DNA of 64,000 nucleotides from Flavobacterium azizsancarii (GTDB lineage Bacteria > Bacteroidota > Bacteroidia > Flavobacteriales > Flavobacteriaceae): contig NZ_JAMZNK010000013.1 of NCBI RefSeq assembly GCF_027980145.1, positions 62,001 to 126,000 of the forward strand. The letters are read 5' to 3'. Shown here piece by piece: positions 35,012 through 44,360 of the stretch. Numbering within the stretch: position 1 is the stretch's first letter; each line of letters opens with the position of its first letter. A program made the position numbers and the translations under genes. The notes under the pieces were generated by a model. It ran no database searches. It was not told the DNA's origin and saw nothing but the letters and a program-made list of their open reading frames with translations.

Positions 35012-35812
35012 ATGAAACAATTATCTGATCAGCTTGGTACTTTACATTCTTTTGAGAAAACCCCTAAACGTATTATTTCTTTAGTGCCTTCTCAAACAGA
35101 ATTACTGTATGATTTAGGTTTAGAAGAAAAAATCATAGGAATCACCAAGTTTTGTGTACATCCGTATCATTTAAAATCGACTAAGAAAATGGTGGGTGGA
35201 ACCAAGAAAATCCATTTTGAGAAGATTAAATTGCTTCAGCCTGATATTATTATTTGCAATAAAGAAGAAAACACACAGGAAATCGTCGATCAATTAAGTG
35301 CGATTTGTCCGGTTTGGGTAACGAATATTATTACGATAGAAGATAATTTTCAAATGATTTCAGATTTTGGACAACTCTTTAATTGCAGGACAGAATCTCA
35401 AAAATGGAATGACAAACTGGCTTTCGCTTTAAGCGATTTCAAAAAATATGTTCAGGATATTCCGGTACAGAAAGCAGCTTATTTTATCTGGAAAAATCCG
35501 TTTATGGTAGCAGGAAAAGATACTTATATTAATGAATTATTAAAGTTAAATCACTTCTCGAATATCTACGAAGACAAAGGGCGTTATCCTGAAGTCGAAA
35601 TAAAAAAAATGCGCATTGAAGGTGATCCTGATTTGGTTTTACTTTCATCAGAACCCTATCCTTTTAAAGAAGAAGACGCTTTTGAGATTGGAAGATTTAC
35701 ACATCACGCCAAAACTATTTTTGTAGATGGCGAAATGTTCTCCTGGCACGGGAGTAGATTACTCAAGGCTTTTCCGTATTTTAAAATTCTGCACGAAAGA
35801 CTGAAAAATTAG
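35012..35812 (+). CDS. Helical-backbone metal-receptor-like binding protein (BtuF-like)
   Basis: 266 residues of the periplasmic-binding-protein class III fold: RIISLVPSQTELLYDLGLEE near the start, GGTKKIHFEKIKLLQPDIII in the middle and SWHGSRLLKAFPYF near the end. These match cobalamin/haem receptor-like proteins (BtuF and its relatives). There is no signal peptide or lipobox, and none is hidden upstream, so this protein appears cytoplasmic, unlike a classical binding protein. No permease or ATPase gene is adjacent. Many Bacteroidota genomes hold such stand-alone signal-less versions; their role is unproven. Confidence 0.82.
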   Translation: MKQLSDQLGTLHSFEKTPKRIISLVPSQTELLYDLGLEEKIIGITKFCVHPYHLKSTKKMVGGTKKIHFEKIKLLQPDIIICNKEENTQEIVDQLSAICPVWVTNIITIEDNFQMISDFGQLFNCRTESQKWNDKLAFALSDFKKYVQDIPVQKAAYFIWKNPFMVAGKDTYINELLKLNHFSNIYEDKGRYPEVEIKKMRIEGDPDLVLLSSEPYPFKEEDAFEIGRFTHHAKTIFVDGEMFSWHGSRLLKAFPYFKILHERLKN

Positions 35813-35859
35813 TTTCAGGTTTATCTTGTTTCAAGTTTCAGGTTTGCATGACTTAGAAC

Positions 35860-36030
35860 ATAATTTTACTGCAAAGTCCGTAAAGTTTTTTACTATTAAG
35901 TTTTTATAAAAAAGAGAAGTTCGCAAAGTTTTGTGTTGATTTAGCTTTTCGAACTTTACCTACTTATATATTATCAAATAAACCTTTGCGAACTTTGCGT
36001 AAGTCTTTGCGAATCTTTGCGAATAAAATA
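35860..36030. repeat. Degenerate GCAAAGTTCGCAAAG palindromic repeat
   Basis: Left arms TGCAAAGTCCGTAAAGTTTT (~35870) and GTTCGCAAAGTTTTGTG (35920), with right arms CTTTGCGAACTTTGCG (35983-35999) and CTTTGCGAATCTTTGCGAAT. It is the same wording as the tandem array at 58.4-59.3 kb but in single copy. Confidence 0.65.
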
Positions 36031-36048
36031 GGTTTTTTAATTTAAAAA

Positions 36049-36969
36049 TTAATTAAACGAACTTCTGAATTCTAAAGGCGAGACATTGGTTTTGCTTTTA
36101 AATAATTTATTGAAAGATTGCGGATATTCAAAACCCAGTTGATACGCCATTTCACTTACGCTTAAAGATGTGGTACTGAGCAATTCTTTTGCTTTTTCGA
36201 TAATTTTATTATGAATGTGATGTTGTGTACTTTGACCAGTTTGAGAACGTAACATATCACTAAGGTAATTAGGGGAAACATTTAATTCATCAGAGATATA
36301 AGCGACAGTTGGCAATCCGAATTGCTGTACTTTATCACTTTCAAAATAGTCACAAAGCAAGGTTTCTAATTTAGTCAAAAGTGTGTTGTTGGCACTTTTT
36401 CGGGTGATGAATTGGCGGTTGTAAAAACGATTGCAATAATTAAGAAGCAATTCGATATGCGAAACCATGACGTCCTGACTAAAAGCATCAATAGAGGACG
36501 TGTATTCTTGTTCGATGTTTTGCATAATGTTTCTAACCATCGTTTCCTCCTTGTCAGAAAGATGCAAAGCTTCATTTACTGCATACGAGAAGTAGCCGTA
36601 ATCTTTAATGTTTTTGGCCAAAGGATAGTTTTGGATAAAGTCAGGATGAATCACCAACATGGCTCCATACACAGAAGTGTCAACAGAAACTTCAGTAGAA
36701 ATAACCTGTCCGGGTGACATAAAAGTCATTACGCCTTCATCAAAATCATAATAATTTTGTCCGTATCGCATTTTTCCGGTAAAACCTTTTTTAATGCAAA
36801 CCGTATAGAAATCATAAACAACACTTTTTAGATTGTCATCAAAATGGCAGCTTATTTTACTTAAATCGACAAAACTTACTAAAGGATGTTCCGGCTTTGG
36901 AATCTTTAGCAGGGAATGCATTTCTGAAATCGAGTGAATAGTATACGGAATATGGGCTTCTTTTTTCAT
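36049..36969 (-). CDS. AraC-family transcriptional regulator
   Basis: About 306 residues from the start at 36969 (MKKEAHIPYTIH); the frame extends 12 codons upstream. The N-terminal ~170 residues are a cupin-type sensor domain (YDFDEGVMTFMSPGQVIS). The C-terminal ~100 residues are the AraC HTH: YISDELNVSPNYLSDMLRSQ and LSVSEMAYQLGFEYPQSFNK, ending SKTNVSPLEFRSSF. It lies downstream of the aldo/keto reductase on the same strand; AraC regulators of this type commonly control a neighbouring oxidoreductase. A relaxed CACAAAG-type repeat follows it. Confidence 0.9.
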   Translation of the reverse strand: MKKEAHIPYTIHSISEMHSLLKIPKPEHPLVSFVDLSKISCHFDDNLKSVVYDFYTVCIKKGFTGKMRYGQNYYDFDEGVMTFMSPGQVISTEVSVDTSVYGAMLVIHPDFIQNYPLAKNIKDYGYFSYAVNEALHLSDKEETMVRNIMQNIEQEYTSSIDAFSQDVMVSHIELLLNYCNRFYNRQFITRKSANNTLLTKLETLLCDYFESDKVQQFGLPTVAYISDELNVSPNYLSDMLRSQTGQSTQHHIHNKIIEKAKELLSTTSLSVSEMAYQLGFEYPQSFNKLFKSKTNVSPLEFRSSFN

Positions 36970-37185
36970 GATAAGAGAGATAGGATATTCAAATAAAATA
37001 TACAAAGGAAAAGCTATCGTAAAGATAACTTTTCCTAAGAAATTAATGATTTGGTTTTATGATTACTTTCAAACTTTCGGCTTTGCCTGAAATACGCAAA
37101 CAATAAAATTTACGATAAAAAAATCTTTATAAATCTGCGTTTTCGCTTTAGCGAATCAGTACCATCTGCGCGCCATCTCAAAGTA

Positions 37186-38196
37186 TTATTGGTCAACAGA
37201 AGCCATATTAGCGGCATCATAACGCATTCCGGTTTCGGTTCCCAGTGGTATGATTTTTTCTAAACGATCCATTTCTTGCTTAGTTAGCGTTGTTTGGGCT
37301 GCGGCAATATTCTCTTCGACATATTTTACTCGTTTTGTTCCCGGAATAGGCAGGATATTTTTCGAAACAATCCATGAAATTGCCAATTGAGAAGCTGTTA
37401 TTTCTTTTTCTTCAGCCATTTTTTTGATTTCATTTACCAATTGAATGTTTTTCTCGAATTGTTGTCCCTGAAAACGAGGTAACGCTTTTCTAAAATCATC
37501 ATCCGGGAAATCATTAGGGCTTTTAATATCTCCCGAAATAAAACCTCTTCCAAGCGGAGAATAAGCAACAAAACCAATTCCTAATTCTTTAAGGGTTTCT
37601 AATATTCCATCATCTTCGGCACTTCTTTCAAATAAAGAATATTCGGTTTGAATAGCAGTTAGAGGATGAACTGCATGGGCTTTGCGAATGGTTTGGGATG
37701 AAACTTCAGATAAGCCAATATAACCTACTTTTCCTTCTTTAACCAATTCTGCCATAGCAGCAACAGTTTCTTCGATTGGTGTATTTGGATCAAGTCTGTG
37801 CAAATAATACAAATCGATATAATCTGTTCCTAAGTTTTTTAGAGAACGTTCTACCGCTTTCTTTACATAATCTTTTTTACCGTTAAATTTCCAGGTAAGC
37901 TGTTCGTTATCGTCAATTTCAAAACCAAATTTAGTAGCAATACTATAAGCGTTTCTATTGCCTTTTATGGCTTTTGCAATTAATCTTTCGTTGTGTAGAG
38001 GTCCATACAAATCTGCGGTGTCTAAAAAGTTTCCGCCCAATTCAAGCGAACGGTGAATAGTAGCAATCGCTTCTTTTTCATCGGCCTTACCATAAATGTC
38101 AGCACCGGCAATCTGAGTCATTCCCATACAGCCTAAACCAATATTGGGAACAACAAGCCCTTGATTTCCTAATTTTATTTTGTGGATAGTACTCAT
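37186..38196 (-). CDS. Aldo/keto reductase
   Basis: 336 residues, an NADPH-dependent (alpha/beta)8-barrel oxidoreductase. The catalytic tetrad is visible: Asp in GNFLDTADLYGP, Tyr in the same block, Lys in SIATKFGF and His in YIDLYYLHRLDPN. The cofactor end reads ILPIPGTKRVKYVEENIAAA. It is most like the AKR13-type group (YhdN/IolS, plant auxin-induced relatives). The substrate is unknown. An AraC regulator gene follows 217 bases downstream on the same strand. The C-terminal ETGMRYDAANMASVD is usual for Bacteroidota members. Confidence 0.92.
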   Translation of the reverse strand: MSTIHKIKLGNQGLVVPNIGLGCMGMTQIAGADIYGKADEKEAIATIHRSLELGGNFLDTADLYGPLHNERLIAKAIKGNRNAYSIATKFGFEIDDNEQLTWKFNGKKDYVKKAVERSLKNLGTDYIDLYYLHRLDPNTPIEETVAAMAELVKEGKVGYIGLSEVSSQTIRKAHAVHPLTAIQTEYSLFERSAEDDGILETLKELGIGFVAYSPLGRGFISGDIKSPNDFPDDDFRKALPRFQGQQFEKNIQLVNEIKKMAEEKEITASQLAISWIVSKNILPIPGTKRVKYVEENIAAAQTTLTKQEMDRLEKIIPLGTETGMRYDAANMASVDQ

Positions 38197-38870
38197 AATT
38201 TCTGTTTTAAGTTTTTAGTTTGAAAATTATAAGACAAAGATCCGTGAGTATTACTTTTATAAAGTATCTAAATCTCTTGTAGTTGTATCCAAAATGAGGA
38301 AAGGAAGTTTCAGGTTGTATTCAGACTCGGGTCAGGTTTCAAGTTGTTGGATAGTTTTTTTACCACATTTTTTTACGACAGAGTAACACGAAGATTTCAC
38401 AGAGTTTCACAAAGCTTTATGTATACTATATTGTATAATAGAAAATACTTTGTGAAACTCTGTGGTAAAACTAAGTTCAAAGTCAAGCAACCTGACCCGA
38501 GGCTGAAAGCCGAACAGGCGAAGCAAACAAAGAAAACCTGAAACAAAGAAAACTTGGAGCAAAAAACAAAACTTGCTATAAAAAAAGAATGCCGGCATCT
38601 CGAAGACGCCGGCATCATTTAACTAACCAAAACCAAAATAATAAATAACCAGTTTATTACACTACAAAGATCAGATATATATGAACGTTTAGCTGTTAAG
38701 GTTTTGTTATTACTTTGTTGAACATAAGTTAAGATTTTAGAATACTTGTTTCTGAGCTTTCTGTAATATTAAATAGTTTTTAATTATTAAAATATAATAA
38801 CAATCAATTTTGGTTATGAATATCGTATATATAAGTTTGTATATTTGATAAAACATTAAATATCAGCAAT
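38197..38870. repeat. Large nested palindrome and orphan hairpin
   Basis: 674 bases without a gene. Outer arms GACTCGGGTCAGGTTT (38325-38340) and AACCTGACCCGAGG (38489-38502) enclose CAGAGTTTCACAAAG (38400-38414) and CTTTGTGAAACTCTGTGGTA (38449-38468). At 38589-38615 an isolated perfect 8-bp GC-rich hairpin ATGCCGGC / GCCGGCAT has a T-rich run on the minus strand, with no gene feeding into it. A TATATTTG -7 box for the catalase gene lies at 38840-38847. Confidence 0.7.
38840..38847 (+). promoter_or_regulatory. -7 element of the catalase promoter
   Basis: TATATTTG fits TAnnTTTG and lies 23 bases before the catalase ATG. A well-spaced -33 box is lacking, which would fit an activator-dependent promoter, but that is inference. 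Confidence 0.5.
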
Positions 38871-40364
38871 ATGGATTTAAACAAAAAATTAACAACTGCA
38901 ACAGGAACTCCCGTTCCGGACAATCAAAATATTCAAACAGCAGGACCTCGTGGACCTGTTTTATTGCAAGATTTTTGGTTTTTAGAAAAAATGGCGCATT
39001 TTGACCGCGAAGTAATTCCGGAACGAAGAATGCATGCGAAAGGGTCCGGGGCTTATGGGACTTTTACTGTAACTCATGATATCTCAAAATACACAAGAGC
39101 TGATATATTTTCGGAAATTGGAAAGAAAACAGAGATGTTTGCCCGTTTTTCAACAGTTGCAGGTGAAAGAGGTGCCGCTGACGCCGAAAGAGACATTCGT
39201 GGTTTTGCTTTGAAATTTTATACAAACGAAGGAAATTGGGATTTGGTAGGTAATAATACACCCGTTTTCTTTTTTCGTGATCCAATGAAGTTTCCAGATT
39301 TAAATCACGCTGTAAAACGTGATCCAAGAACTAATTTAAGAAGTGCTGATAACAATTGGGATTTTTGGACTTTATTACCTGAATCTTTACATCAGGTTAC
39401 AATTGTAATGAGTGATAGGGGAATTCCGAGATCGTACAGACAAATGCACGGATTTGGGAGTCATACTTTTAGTTTCCTGAATGCTCAAAACGAAAGAAAT
39501 TATGTAAAATTTCACTTTGTATCGCAACAAGGAATTGATAATTTATCTGATGAAGAAGCTGCTGTGTTAGTAGGTGGCGACAGAGAAAGTCATCAAAGAG
39601 ATTTGTTTGATGCGATAGAAGAAGGTAATTTTCCAAAATGGAAAATGTTCGTTCAAATCATGAGCGAAGAACAAGCATCTACATATCGTTTCCATCCTTT
39701 TGATTTGACTAAAGTTTGGTTAAAAGGAGATTTTCCTTTAATTCCTGTTGGAGAGTTCGAATTAAATAAAAATCCTGAAAACTATTTTGCTGAGGTAGAA
39801 CAAGCTGCTTTTAATCCGGCGCACGTACCTCCCGGAATTAGTTTTTCGCCGGATAAAATGCTGCAGGCGCGTTTGTTTTCTTATGGAGATGCGCATCGTT
39901 ACCGTTTAGGAGTAAACAATTATCAAATTCCCGTAAACTCATCCAGATGTCCGTATAATACATTTCACAGAGATGGTGCAATGCGTGTAGACGGAAATAA
40001 TGGAGGACGTAAACATTACGAACCAAATAGTTTTGGAGAATGGCAGGAACAACCTGAATTCAAAGAACCACCATTGGCACTTCATGGCGATGCATATGCG
40101 CATAATTTCAGGGATGATGATAACGATTATTTTACTCAGCCAGGTTTATTATTCCGTTTACTAACCGATGAGAAAAAACAATTGTTGTTCAAAAATACCG
40201 CCGGACAAGTAGGAGGGGCGCAGAAATTCATTCAGGTACGTCACATCAGAAATTGCTATAAAGCTGATCCGGCATACGGAACAGGAGTTGCAAATGCGCT
40301 GGGAATGACCATGGAGGAAGTAAATAATTTTTCTGATCCAAGATTACTAATCGAAGTGAGATAG
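38871..40364 (+). CDS. katA: Haem catalase (small-subunit, clade 3)
   Basis: 497 residues; converts hydrogen peroxide to water and oxygen. Distal haem residues: His in [14 protein letters not shown] and Asn in [12 protein letters not shown]. The signature [20 protein letters not shown] is intact. The proximal haem ligand Tyr lies in [15 protein letters not shown]. The NADPH-binding type region is present and there is no large C-terminal flavodoxin-like domain, so it belongs to the small-subunit class. It is monocistronic and probably peroxide-induced. It lies 7 kb from dps, another oxidative-stress gene. Confidence 0.95.
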   Translation: MDLNKKLTTATGTPVPDNQNIQTAGPRGPVLLQDFWFLEKMAHFDREVIPERRMHAKGSGAYGTFTVTHDISKYTRADIFSEIGKKTEMFARFSTVAGERGAADAERDIRGFALKFYTNEGNWDLVGNNTPVFFFRDPMKFPDLNHAVKRDPRTNLRSADNNWDFWTLLPESLHQVTIVMSDRGIPRSYRQMHGFGSHTFSFLNAQNERNYVKFHFVSQQGIDNLSDEEAAVLVGGDRESHQRDLFDAIEEGNFPKWKMFVQIMSEEQASTYRFHPFDLTKVWLKGDFPLIPVGEFELNKNPENYFAEVEQAAFNPAHVPPGISFSPDKMLQARLFSYGDAHRYRLGVNNYQIPVNSSRCPYNTFHRDGAMRVDGNNGGRKHYEPNSFGEWQEQPEFKEPPLALHGDAYAHNFRDDDNDYFTQPGLLFRLLTDEKKQLLFKNTAGQVGGAQKFIQVRHIRNCYKADPAYGTGVANALGMTMEEVNNFSDPRLLIEVR

Positions 40365-40813
40365 GTTTTTATAGAGACAACAATCTTTATCAAAGTTTTA
40401 AATTTTGACAAAGATTCGGTTTTCTAAATCCTCAACATATTTCAAAAAAATAACCCGATAGATCTTTAAAATTTATCGGGTTTGCTATTTGATATAAATA
40501 AATATTTTTATGTAAACTGGACTAAAGTCCAGCCCTACAATATAATTTGTTCCTTCGGAACTATAAAAGCCTTTGACTTTATCTATAGTGTAGGGGGCGG
40601 ATTCAGTTTGGTTTAATAGTTAGATTTACAGAAAATAAACCAGTGAAAACCAGTGAAAACCAGTCTAAATCTGCCTAATCCGTGGCCAATAATTATAGAC
40701 AAAGCTTTGCGATCTTCGTAAAATCATCAACATTAAACATAAAAAACTTAGCGGCCTTTGCGTAACTTTTCGCGTATTTTACGGTTAAAAAAAACTTAGA
40801 AACTTAGTTGTTA
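40365..40813. repeat. Spacer with terminator and GGACTAAAGTCC element
   Basis: 449 bases without a gene. The hairpin ACCCGATA / TATCGGGT at about 40453-40480 is a likely catalase terminator. ACTGGACTAAAGTCCAGC (40516-40533) is followed by the palindrome GTTCCTTCGGAAC (40549-40561); the pair matches the order at 7394-7439. Degenerate CAGTGAAAACCAGTGAAAAC (40641-40660), AATCTGCC and GCCTTTGCG units follow. Confidence 0.7.
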
Positions 40814-41668
40814 CTAAGAAAAAACAACTGTCTTGTTACTATAAACCATTGTCTTACGTTCTGCATGCAGCTTTATAGCGCGAGCCAGAACAATACGTTC
40901 CAAATCACGACCTTTCATGATAAAATCATCAACGGAATGTATGTGTGAAACTCTCGCAATATCCTGTTCGATAATCGGACCTTCATCTAATTCTGCCGTA
41001 ACATAATGACTGGTTGCCCCAATAATTTTCACACCACGTTTAAAAGCGGAGTGATACGGTTTTGCACCTGGAAAAGCAGGTAAAAACGAATGATGAATAT
41101 TGATGATTTTATTTTCGTAAAGTGCAATCAGTTTAGGTGTAATAATCTGCATATAGCGGGCCAAAACGATAAAGTTAATTTGATATCGCTGTAATAATTC
41201 AATTTGTTTGGCTTCGCCTTCTTCCTTAGTTTCTTTTGTAAAAGGTACACAGTGAAACGGAATGTCAAAACGTTCTGCAATCGATCTTAAATCATTATGA
41301 TTGCTTATAATTACCGGAATTTCAACATTTAGTTCCCCGGCACTGTAACGTCCTAAAATATCGAATAAACAGTGGTCGTATTTAGATACAAACAATGCCA
41401 TTTTTGGTTTTTGTTCCTGATTGTACAAATCCCAAGACATATTAAAATCAGACGCAATAGTTTTATCAAAATCAGCTTTCAGACCTTCAATTGTTATATT
41501 ATGATTGGTCAGTTCACATTCTAATCGCATAAAAAATACATTTTGTTCTACATCAACATGTTGGTCGATATAGATTATGTTTCCTTCTACTTTAGCGATA
41601 AAAGTCGTCACTGCGGCGATAATTCCTTTTTGGTCTTTGCAGTGAATCAGAATGGTTATTTTTTGCAT
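40814..41668 (-). CDS. purU: Formyltetrahydrofolate deformylase
   Basis: 284 residues; releases formate from 10-formyl-THF, balancing one-carbon units and supplying formate for purine synthesis. An N-terminal ACT domain (ITILIHCKDQKGIIAAVTTF) is followed by a formyltransferase fold with INIHHSFLPAFPGAKPYHSA and GATSHYVTAELDEGPIIEQD, which contain the conserved Asn/His/Asp catalytic set (the Asn in IINIHHS). Full length. It stands alone, with a palindrome-rich spacer downstream. Confidence 0.95.
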   Translation of the reverse strand: MQKITILIHCKDQKGIIAAVTTFIAKVEGNIIYIDQHVDVEQNVFFMRLECELTNHNITIEGLKADFDKTIASDFNMSWDLYNQEQKPKMALFVSKYDHCLFDILGRYSAGELNVEIPVIISNHNDLRSIAERFDIPFHCVPFTKETKEEGEAKQIELLQRYQINFIVLARYMQIITPKLIALYENKIINIHHSFLPAFPGAKPYHSAFKRGVKIIGATSHYVTAELDEGPIIEQDIARVSHIHSVDDFIMKGRDLERIVLARAIKLHAERKTMVYSNKTVVFS

Positions 41669-41764
41669 TTCAAGTTAATAGTTAATCGGTTAATTGTTAA
41701 TTTGTTTAATCGCTTAAATGCACGACCGGTAATTACGGATAAAACGGTTTAAACGACAAAAAAA

Positions 41765-42487
41765 TTATTTTTTGTCCTGCATTGCAAATACTTTTTGTAG
41801 TAAAGGCGTTGTTCTTGCATTAATATTGGTACGAATATCTTTTTCTTCGACAGCAATCATTTTAAAAACACCCGCCAATGCTTGATTCGTTGTATAATCA
41901 GTCAAATCAGGATTTACTTTTTTTACCAGAGGAATAGTATTGTATTTATTGATGATATTTTTCCAGACTACATCAGCGCCCACTTTTGCGAAAGAGCTTT
42001 TAATTACCGGATTAAATTTTCCGTACAAAGCAGTTGTAGTACCTTTTTGCAGATAACTGGTTGCAGCACTTTCATTTCCTAATAAGATGTTTTTAGCATC
42101 TGTAAACGACATGTTTTTTACAGCCGAAACAAAAATTGGAGTAGCTTCTTTTACAGCATCTTCAGCAGCACGATTTAATACTTTAATCCCTTCATCAGCA
42201 AGAGATGATAATCCGATTCTGCGCAATGTAGCATCGACTTTTTGCAATTCTTCCGGCATTAATATTTTTACAGCTTCATTTTTATAAAAACCATCCTCGG
42301 CAGTCAATTTACTCACTTGTTGTGTAATTCCTTTATTTAAAGCCTCTTTTAATCCAGAAGCAATATCAACTCCGCCAACTCCTGAAAGTTGAGTAGATAA
42401 TTTTGATAGTTTTTGTGCTAAAGTTTCCTTTACCTGAGCATGGGAAATTAGAGAAAATAGAAGAGATAATATTAAAATCTTTTTCAT
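41765..42487 (-). CDS. DUF4197 domain-containing exported protein
   Basis: 240 residues with a signal peptide (MKKILILSLLFSLISHAQ). The family pattern follows: VDIASGLKEALNKGITQQVS, GFYKNEAVKILMPEELQKVD, then FTDAKNILLGNESAATSYLQ. All-helical and periplasmic. Function is unknown. The gene is transcribed towards purU, 96 bases away. Confidence 0.9.
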   Translation of the reverse strand: MKKILILSLLFSLISHAQVKETLAQKLSKLSTQLSGVGGVDIASGLKEALNKGITQQVSKLTAEDGFYKNEAVKILMPEELQKVDATLRRIGLSSLADEGIKVLNRAAEDAVKEATPIFVSAVKNMSFTDAKNILLGNESAATSYLQKGTTTALYGKFNPVIKSSFAKVGADVVWKNIINKYNTIPLVKKVNPDLTDYTTNQALAGVFKMIAVEEKDIRTNINARTTPLLQKVFAMQDKK

Positions 42488-42747
42488 TAGTAGTTTTTAT
42501 TAAGTTTCAAAAATACTACTTATTCAAAAACAAAGCCACAATTTTCTTTAGGCAGAACAAACAATTTGTTTTAAAATTAACATTAGTGCTGGCGTCCGTT
42601 TTAAACGAGGTTCACTGAACACCAAATAAAATAAATATTAAGTGAAGTGCTCTTATACTTTTTAAAGGAAAAAGCAAAAGGATTTTCAGTTCTATTGGGC
42701 TGGATTAGAAGATTTATGTTTCTCATTATATTACGGTTTTTGTATTT

Positions 42748-42948
42748 TTAAAGTTCTTGTCGAATCATTAAAAAAGCAAATATCACTACAAGTAGGAGTT
42801 GGATAACATAACCCGACCAAATGTTTCTTTTTTCGAATTGTAATATAAATTGGTCCTTTAATTTTCCTTTGAAACCTTTTATGATCCAAAAGAAAAAACC
42901 ACCAATCCAAAGAGAAGTTAGTTGGGCAGCGATTAGCTCTTTTGCCAT
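42748..42948 (-). CDS. Small membrane protein (66 aa)
   Basis: 66 residues with two transmembrane helices (about 10-25 and 46-62) joined by a basic loop (KGFKGKLKDQFILQFEKRN). Codon use and the two-helix design look real, but there is no homology to lean on. It lies alone between DUF4197 and the 43.0-44.3 kb pair. Confidence 0.5.
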   Translation of the reverse strand: MAKELIAAQLTSLWIGGFFFWIIKGFKGKLKDQFILQFEKRNIWSGYVIQLLLVVIFAFLMIRQEL

Positions 42949-43054
42949 AATTTTGATCTAATTAATTTTGCAAGGTTTTGTGATCTTTTATCTCCGGAAT
43001 GAGATAAATTACGTTTGAAATAACTTAGAATCTTAGCCACTCAGAACCTTAAAA

Positions 43055-43612
43055 TTACGGCCAATACATCCTGACATTATAATTCCAATACATTTTGCTT
43101 GAGATATAAGTAGGTTGAAACTCTCTTATGGGCAGATTATTATGATCGAATAATTCTACCCTTATAATTTTTTCGCTGGTATCATCCTTTAAATCAATGT
43201 TTCCTTCTTCAGCATCAATGAGTTTCTTTTTCTTTAAGTATAAAGCTGGCTTTTCAATAATAAACGTTATTCCGGCTTCATTTTTTGATTCTCTTTCTCC
43301 TGCTAAATTGCCATTAATATCAAATGTTTCAATTCGCTGTAAATAATCATTTTTATAATAAAAAAGCTGATAAACAACGCCGCCATGTTGTATTTGTAAT
43401 TTTTGATTCATTACCCTAAAACGTAGTATTTGTTTTTTAGCATTTGTAAATTCAATCGGGCCATTACCTTCTTTATTAATATAATTAGATAAAATCCGGA
43501 CAGGTTTTGAGAATTGTTTTATACTGTTTGTGTAGGCATGATACTGAGCGTCAGATTGTGCAGTTGCGCAAATACATTGCAGAAAACTAAGATATAACAA
43601 AAATAATTTCAT
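43055..43612 (-). CDS. Secreted hypothetical protein
   Basis: The start at 43612 (MKLFLLYLSFLQCICATAQ) gives a signal peptide and removes an overlap with the next gene; the frame also has an upstream ATG at 43654. The mature ~167 residues hold ITFIIEKPALYLKKKKLIDA and a beta segment RVELFDHNNLPIREF resembling one RHS/MORN-like strand pair. Function is unknown. It follows the gene at 43638-44258 by 25 bases on the same strand, so the two are probably one operon. Confidence 0.6.
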   Translation of the reverse strand: MKLFLLYLSFLQCICATAQSDAQYHAYTNSIKQFSKPVRILSNYINKEGNGPIEFTNAKKQILRFRVMNQKLQIQHGGVVYQLFYYKNDYLQRIETFDINGNLAGERESKNEAGITFIIEKPALYLKKKKLIDAEEGNIDLKDDTSEKIIRVELFDHNNLPIREFQPTYISSKMYWNYNVRMYWP

Positions 43613-43637
43613 TTGTTTTTGGTCAGTAAATACAGTT

Positions 43638-44258
43638 TTAGTTATACTCGCCATTAATGTTTTTACGGTTTATTTGTTTAATTCCGGTTTTTGTAAAAGA
43701 ATAAGTTGATTCTTCTTGCCATCTCCATATTTTTTGTTTTTCAGAATCTTCACCAATTGCACTGTAAAGAATTTTGATGGTATCCTTAGTAGTAATCATT
43801 TTAATTTCGGAAAAACGATCCTGAATTTTTGATGAGGATTCTGTTTTTTGACAATATTGCAGTCTTGCCAAAACTTTTTGATCTTCGCTAAACCATTTTT
43901 TCAAAAATGATACATGTTTTTCAGAGCATTGATAACCTAAATTTAGCGCCGAGAGAAATTTACATTTTAAATTACTTTCATCTGCTTTTTTTTCTCCATC
44001 CCAATAACATTCATTACTAACATCAGTTGCAATGTATCCTAAGGCTGCGCGTTGCGGCTCTGTTAATGTTTTAATATAATTCGTATTAAGCTGGAGACTA
44101 CCGTTTTGGTCTAACCACAATATTTTTATATAAATATCCTGATTGTCATTCTCTGCAGAGGATTGGTTTACTGTTTTATGAATTATGGTATTTGTTTGAG
44201 AAAATACTGAGGGATAAAAATTTAAAAAAAATAATAAAGCTATTAGGCGGATATTCAT
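43638..44258 (-). CDS. Secreted hypothetical protein with cysteine pattern
   Basis: 206 residues with a signal peptide (MNIRLIALLFFLNFYPSVFS). It contains TEPQRAALGYIATDVSNECYW, four cysteines (NECYW, LKCKF, YQCSE, QYCQK) and aromatic ends. The cysteines could form two disulfides in the periplasm. No family was recognised. It is the first gene of a probable two-gene unit. Confidence 0.6.
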   Translation of the reverse strand: MNIRLIALLFFLNFYPSVFSQTNTIIHKTVNQSSAENDNQDIYIKILWLDQNGSLQLNTNYIKTLTEPQRAALGYIATDVSNECYWDGEKKADESNLKCKFLSALNLGYQCSEKHVSFLKKWFSEDQKVLARLQYCQKTESSSKIQDRFSEIKMITTKDTIKILYSAIGEDSEKQKIWRWQEESTYSFTKTGIKQINRKNINGEYN

Positions 44259-44316
44259 GATTGGAAATTTGTTGCCTATAAAGATACTATATCTGGTTTT
44301 ATTTTATCAATAAAAA

Positions 44317-44346
44317 AGGCAGATACCTAATTAAAGAAATCTGCCT
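44317..44346 (-). terminator. Terminator after the Coa1-like gene
   Basis: The stem AGGCAGAT / ATCTGCCT with a 14-base loop and a T-run on the minus strand. Confidence 0.75.
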
Positions 44347-44360
44347 GAATTTTTATGTAA

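Noticed and set aside
38344..38618. Several 60-73-codon frames on both strands.
   Set aside because: All lie in the nested palindrome downstream of the aldo/keto reductase start region.
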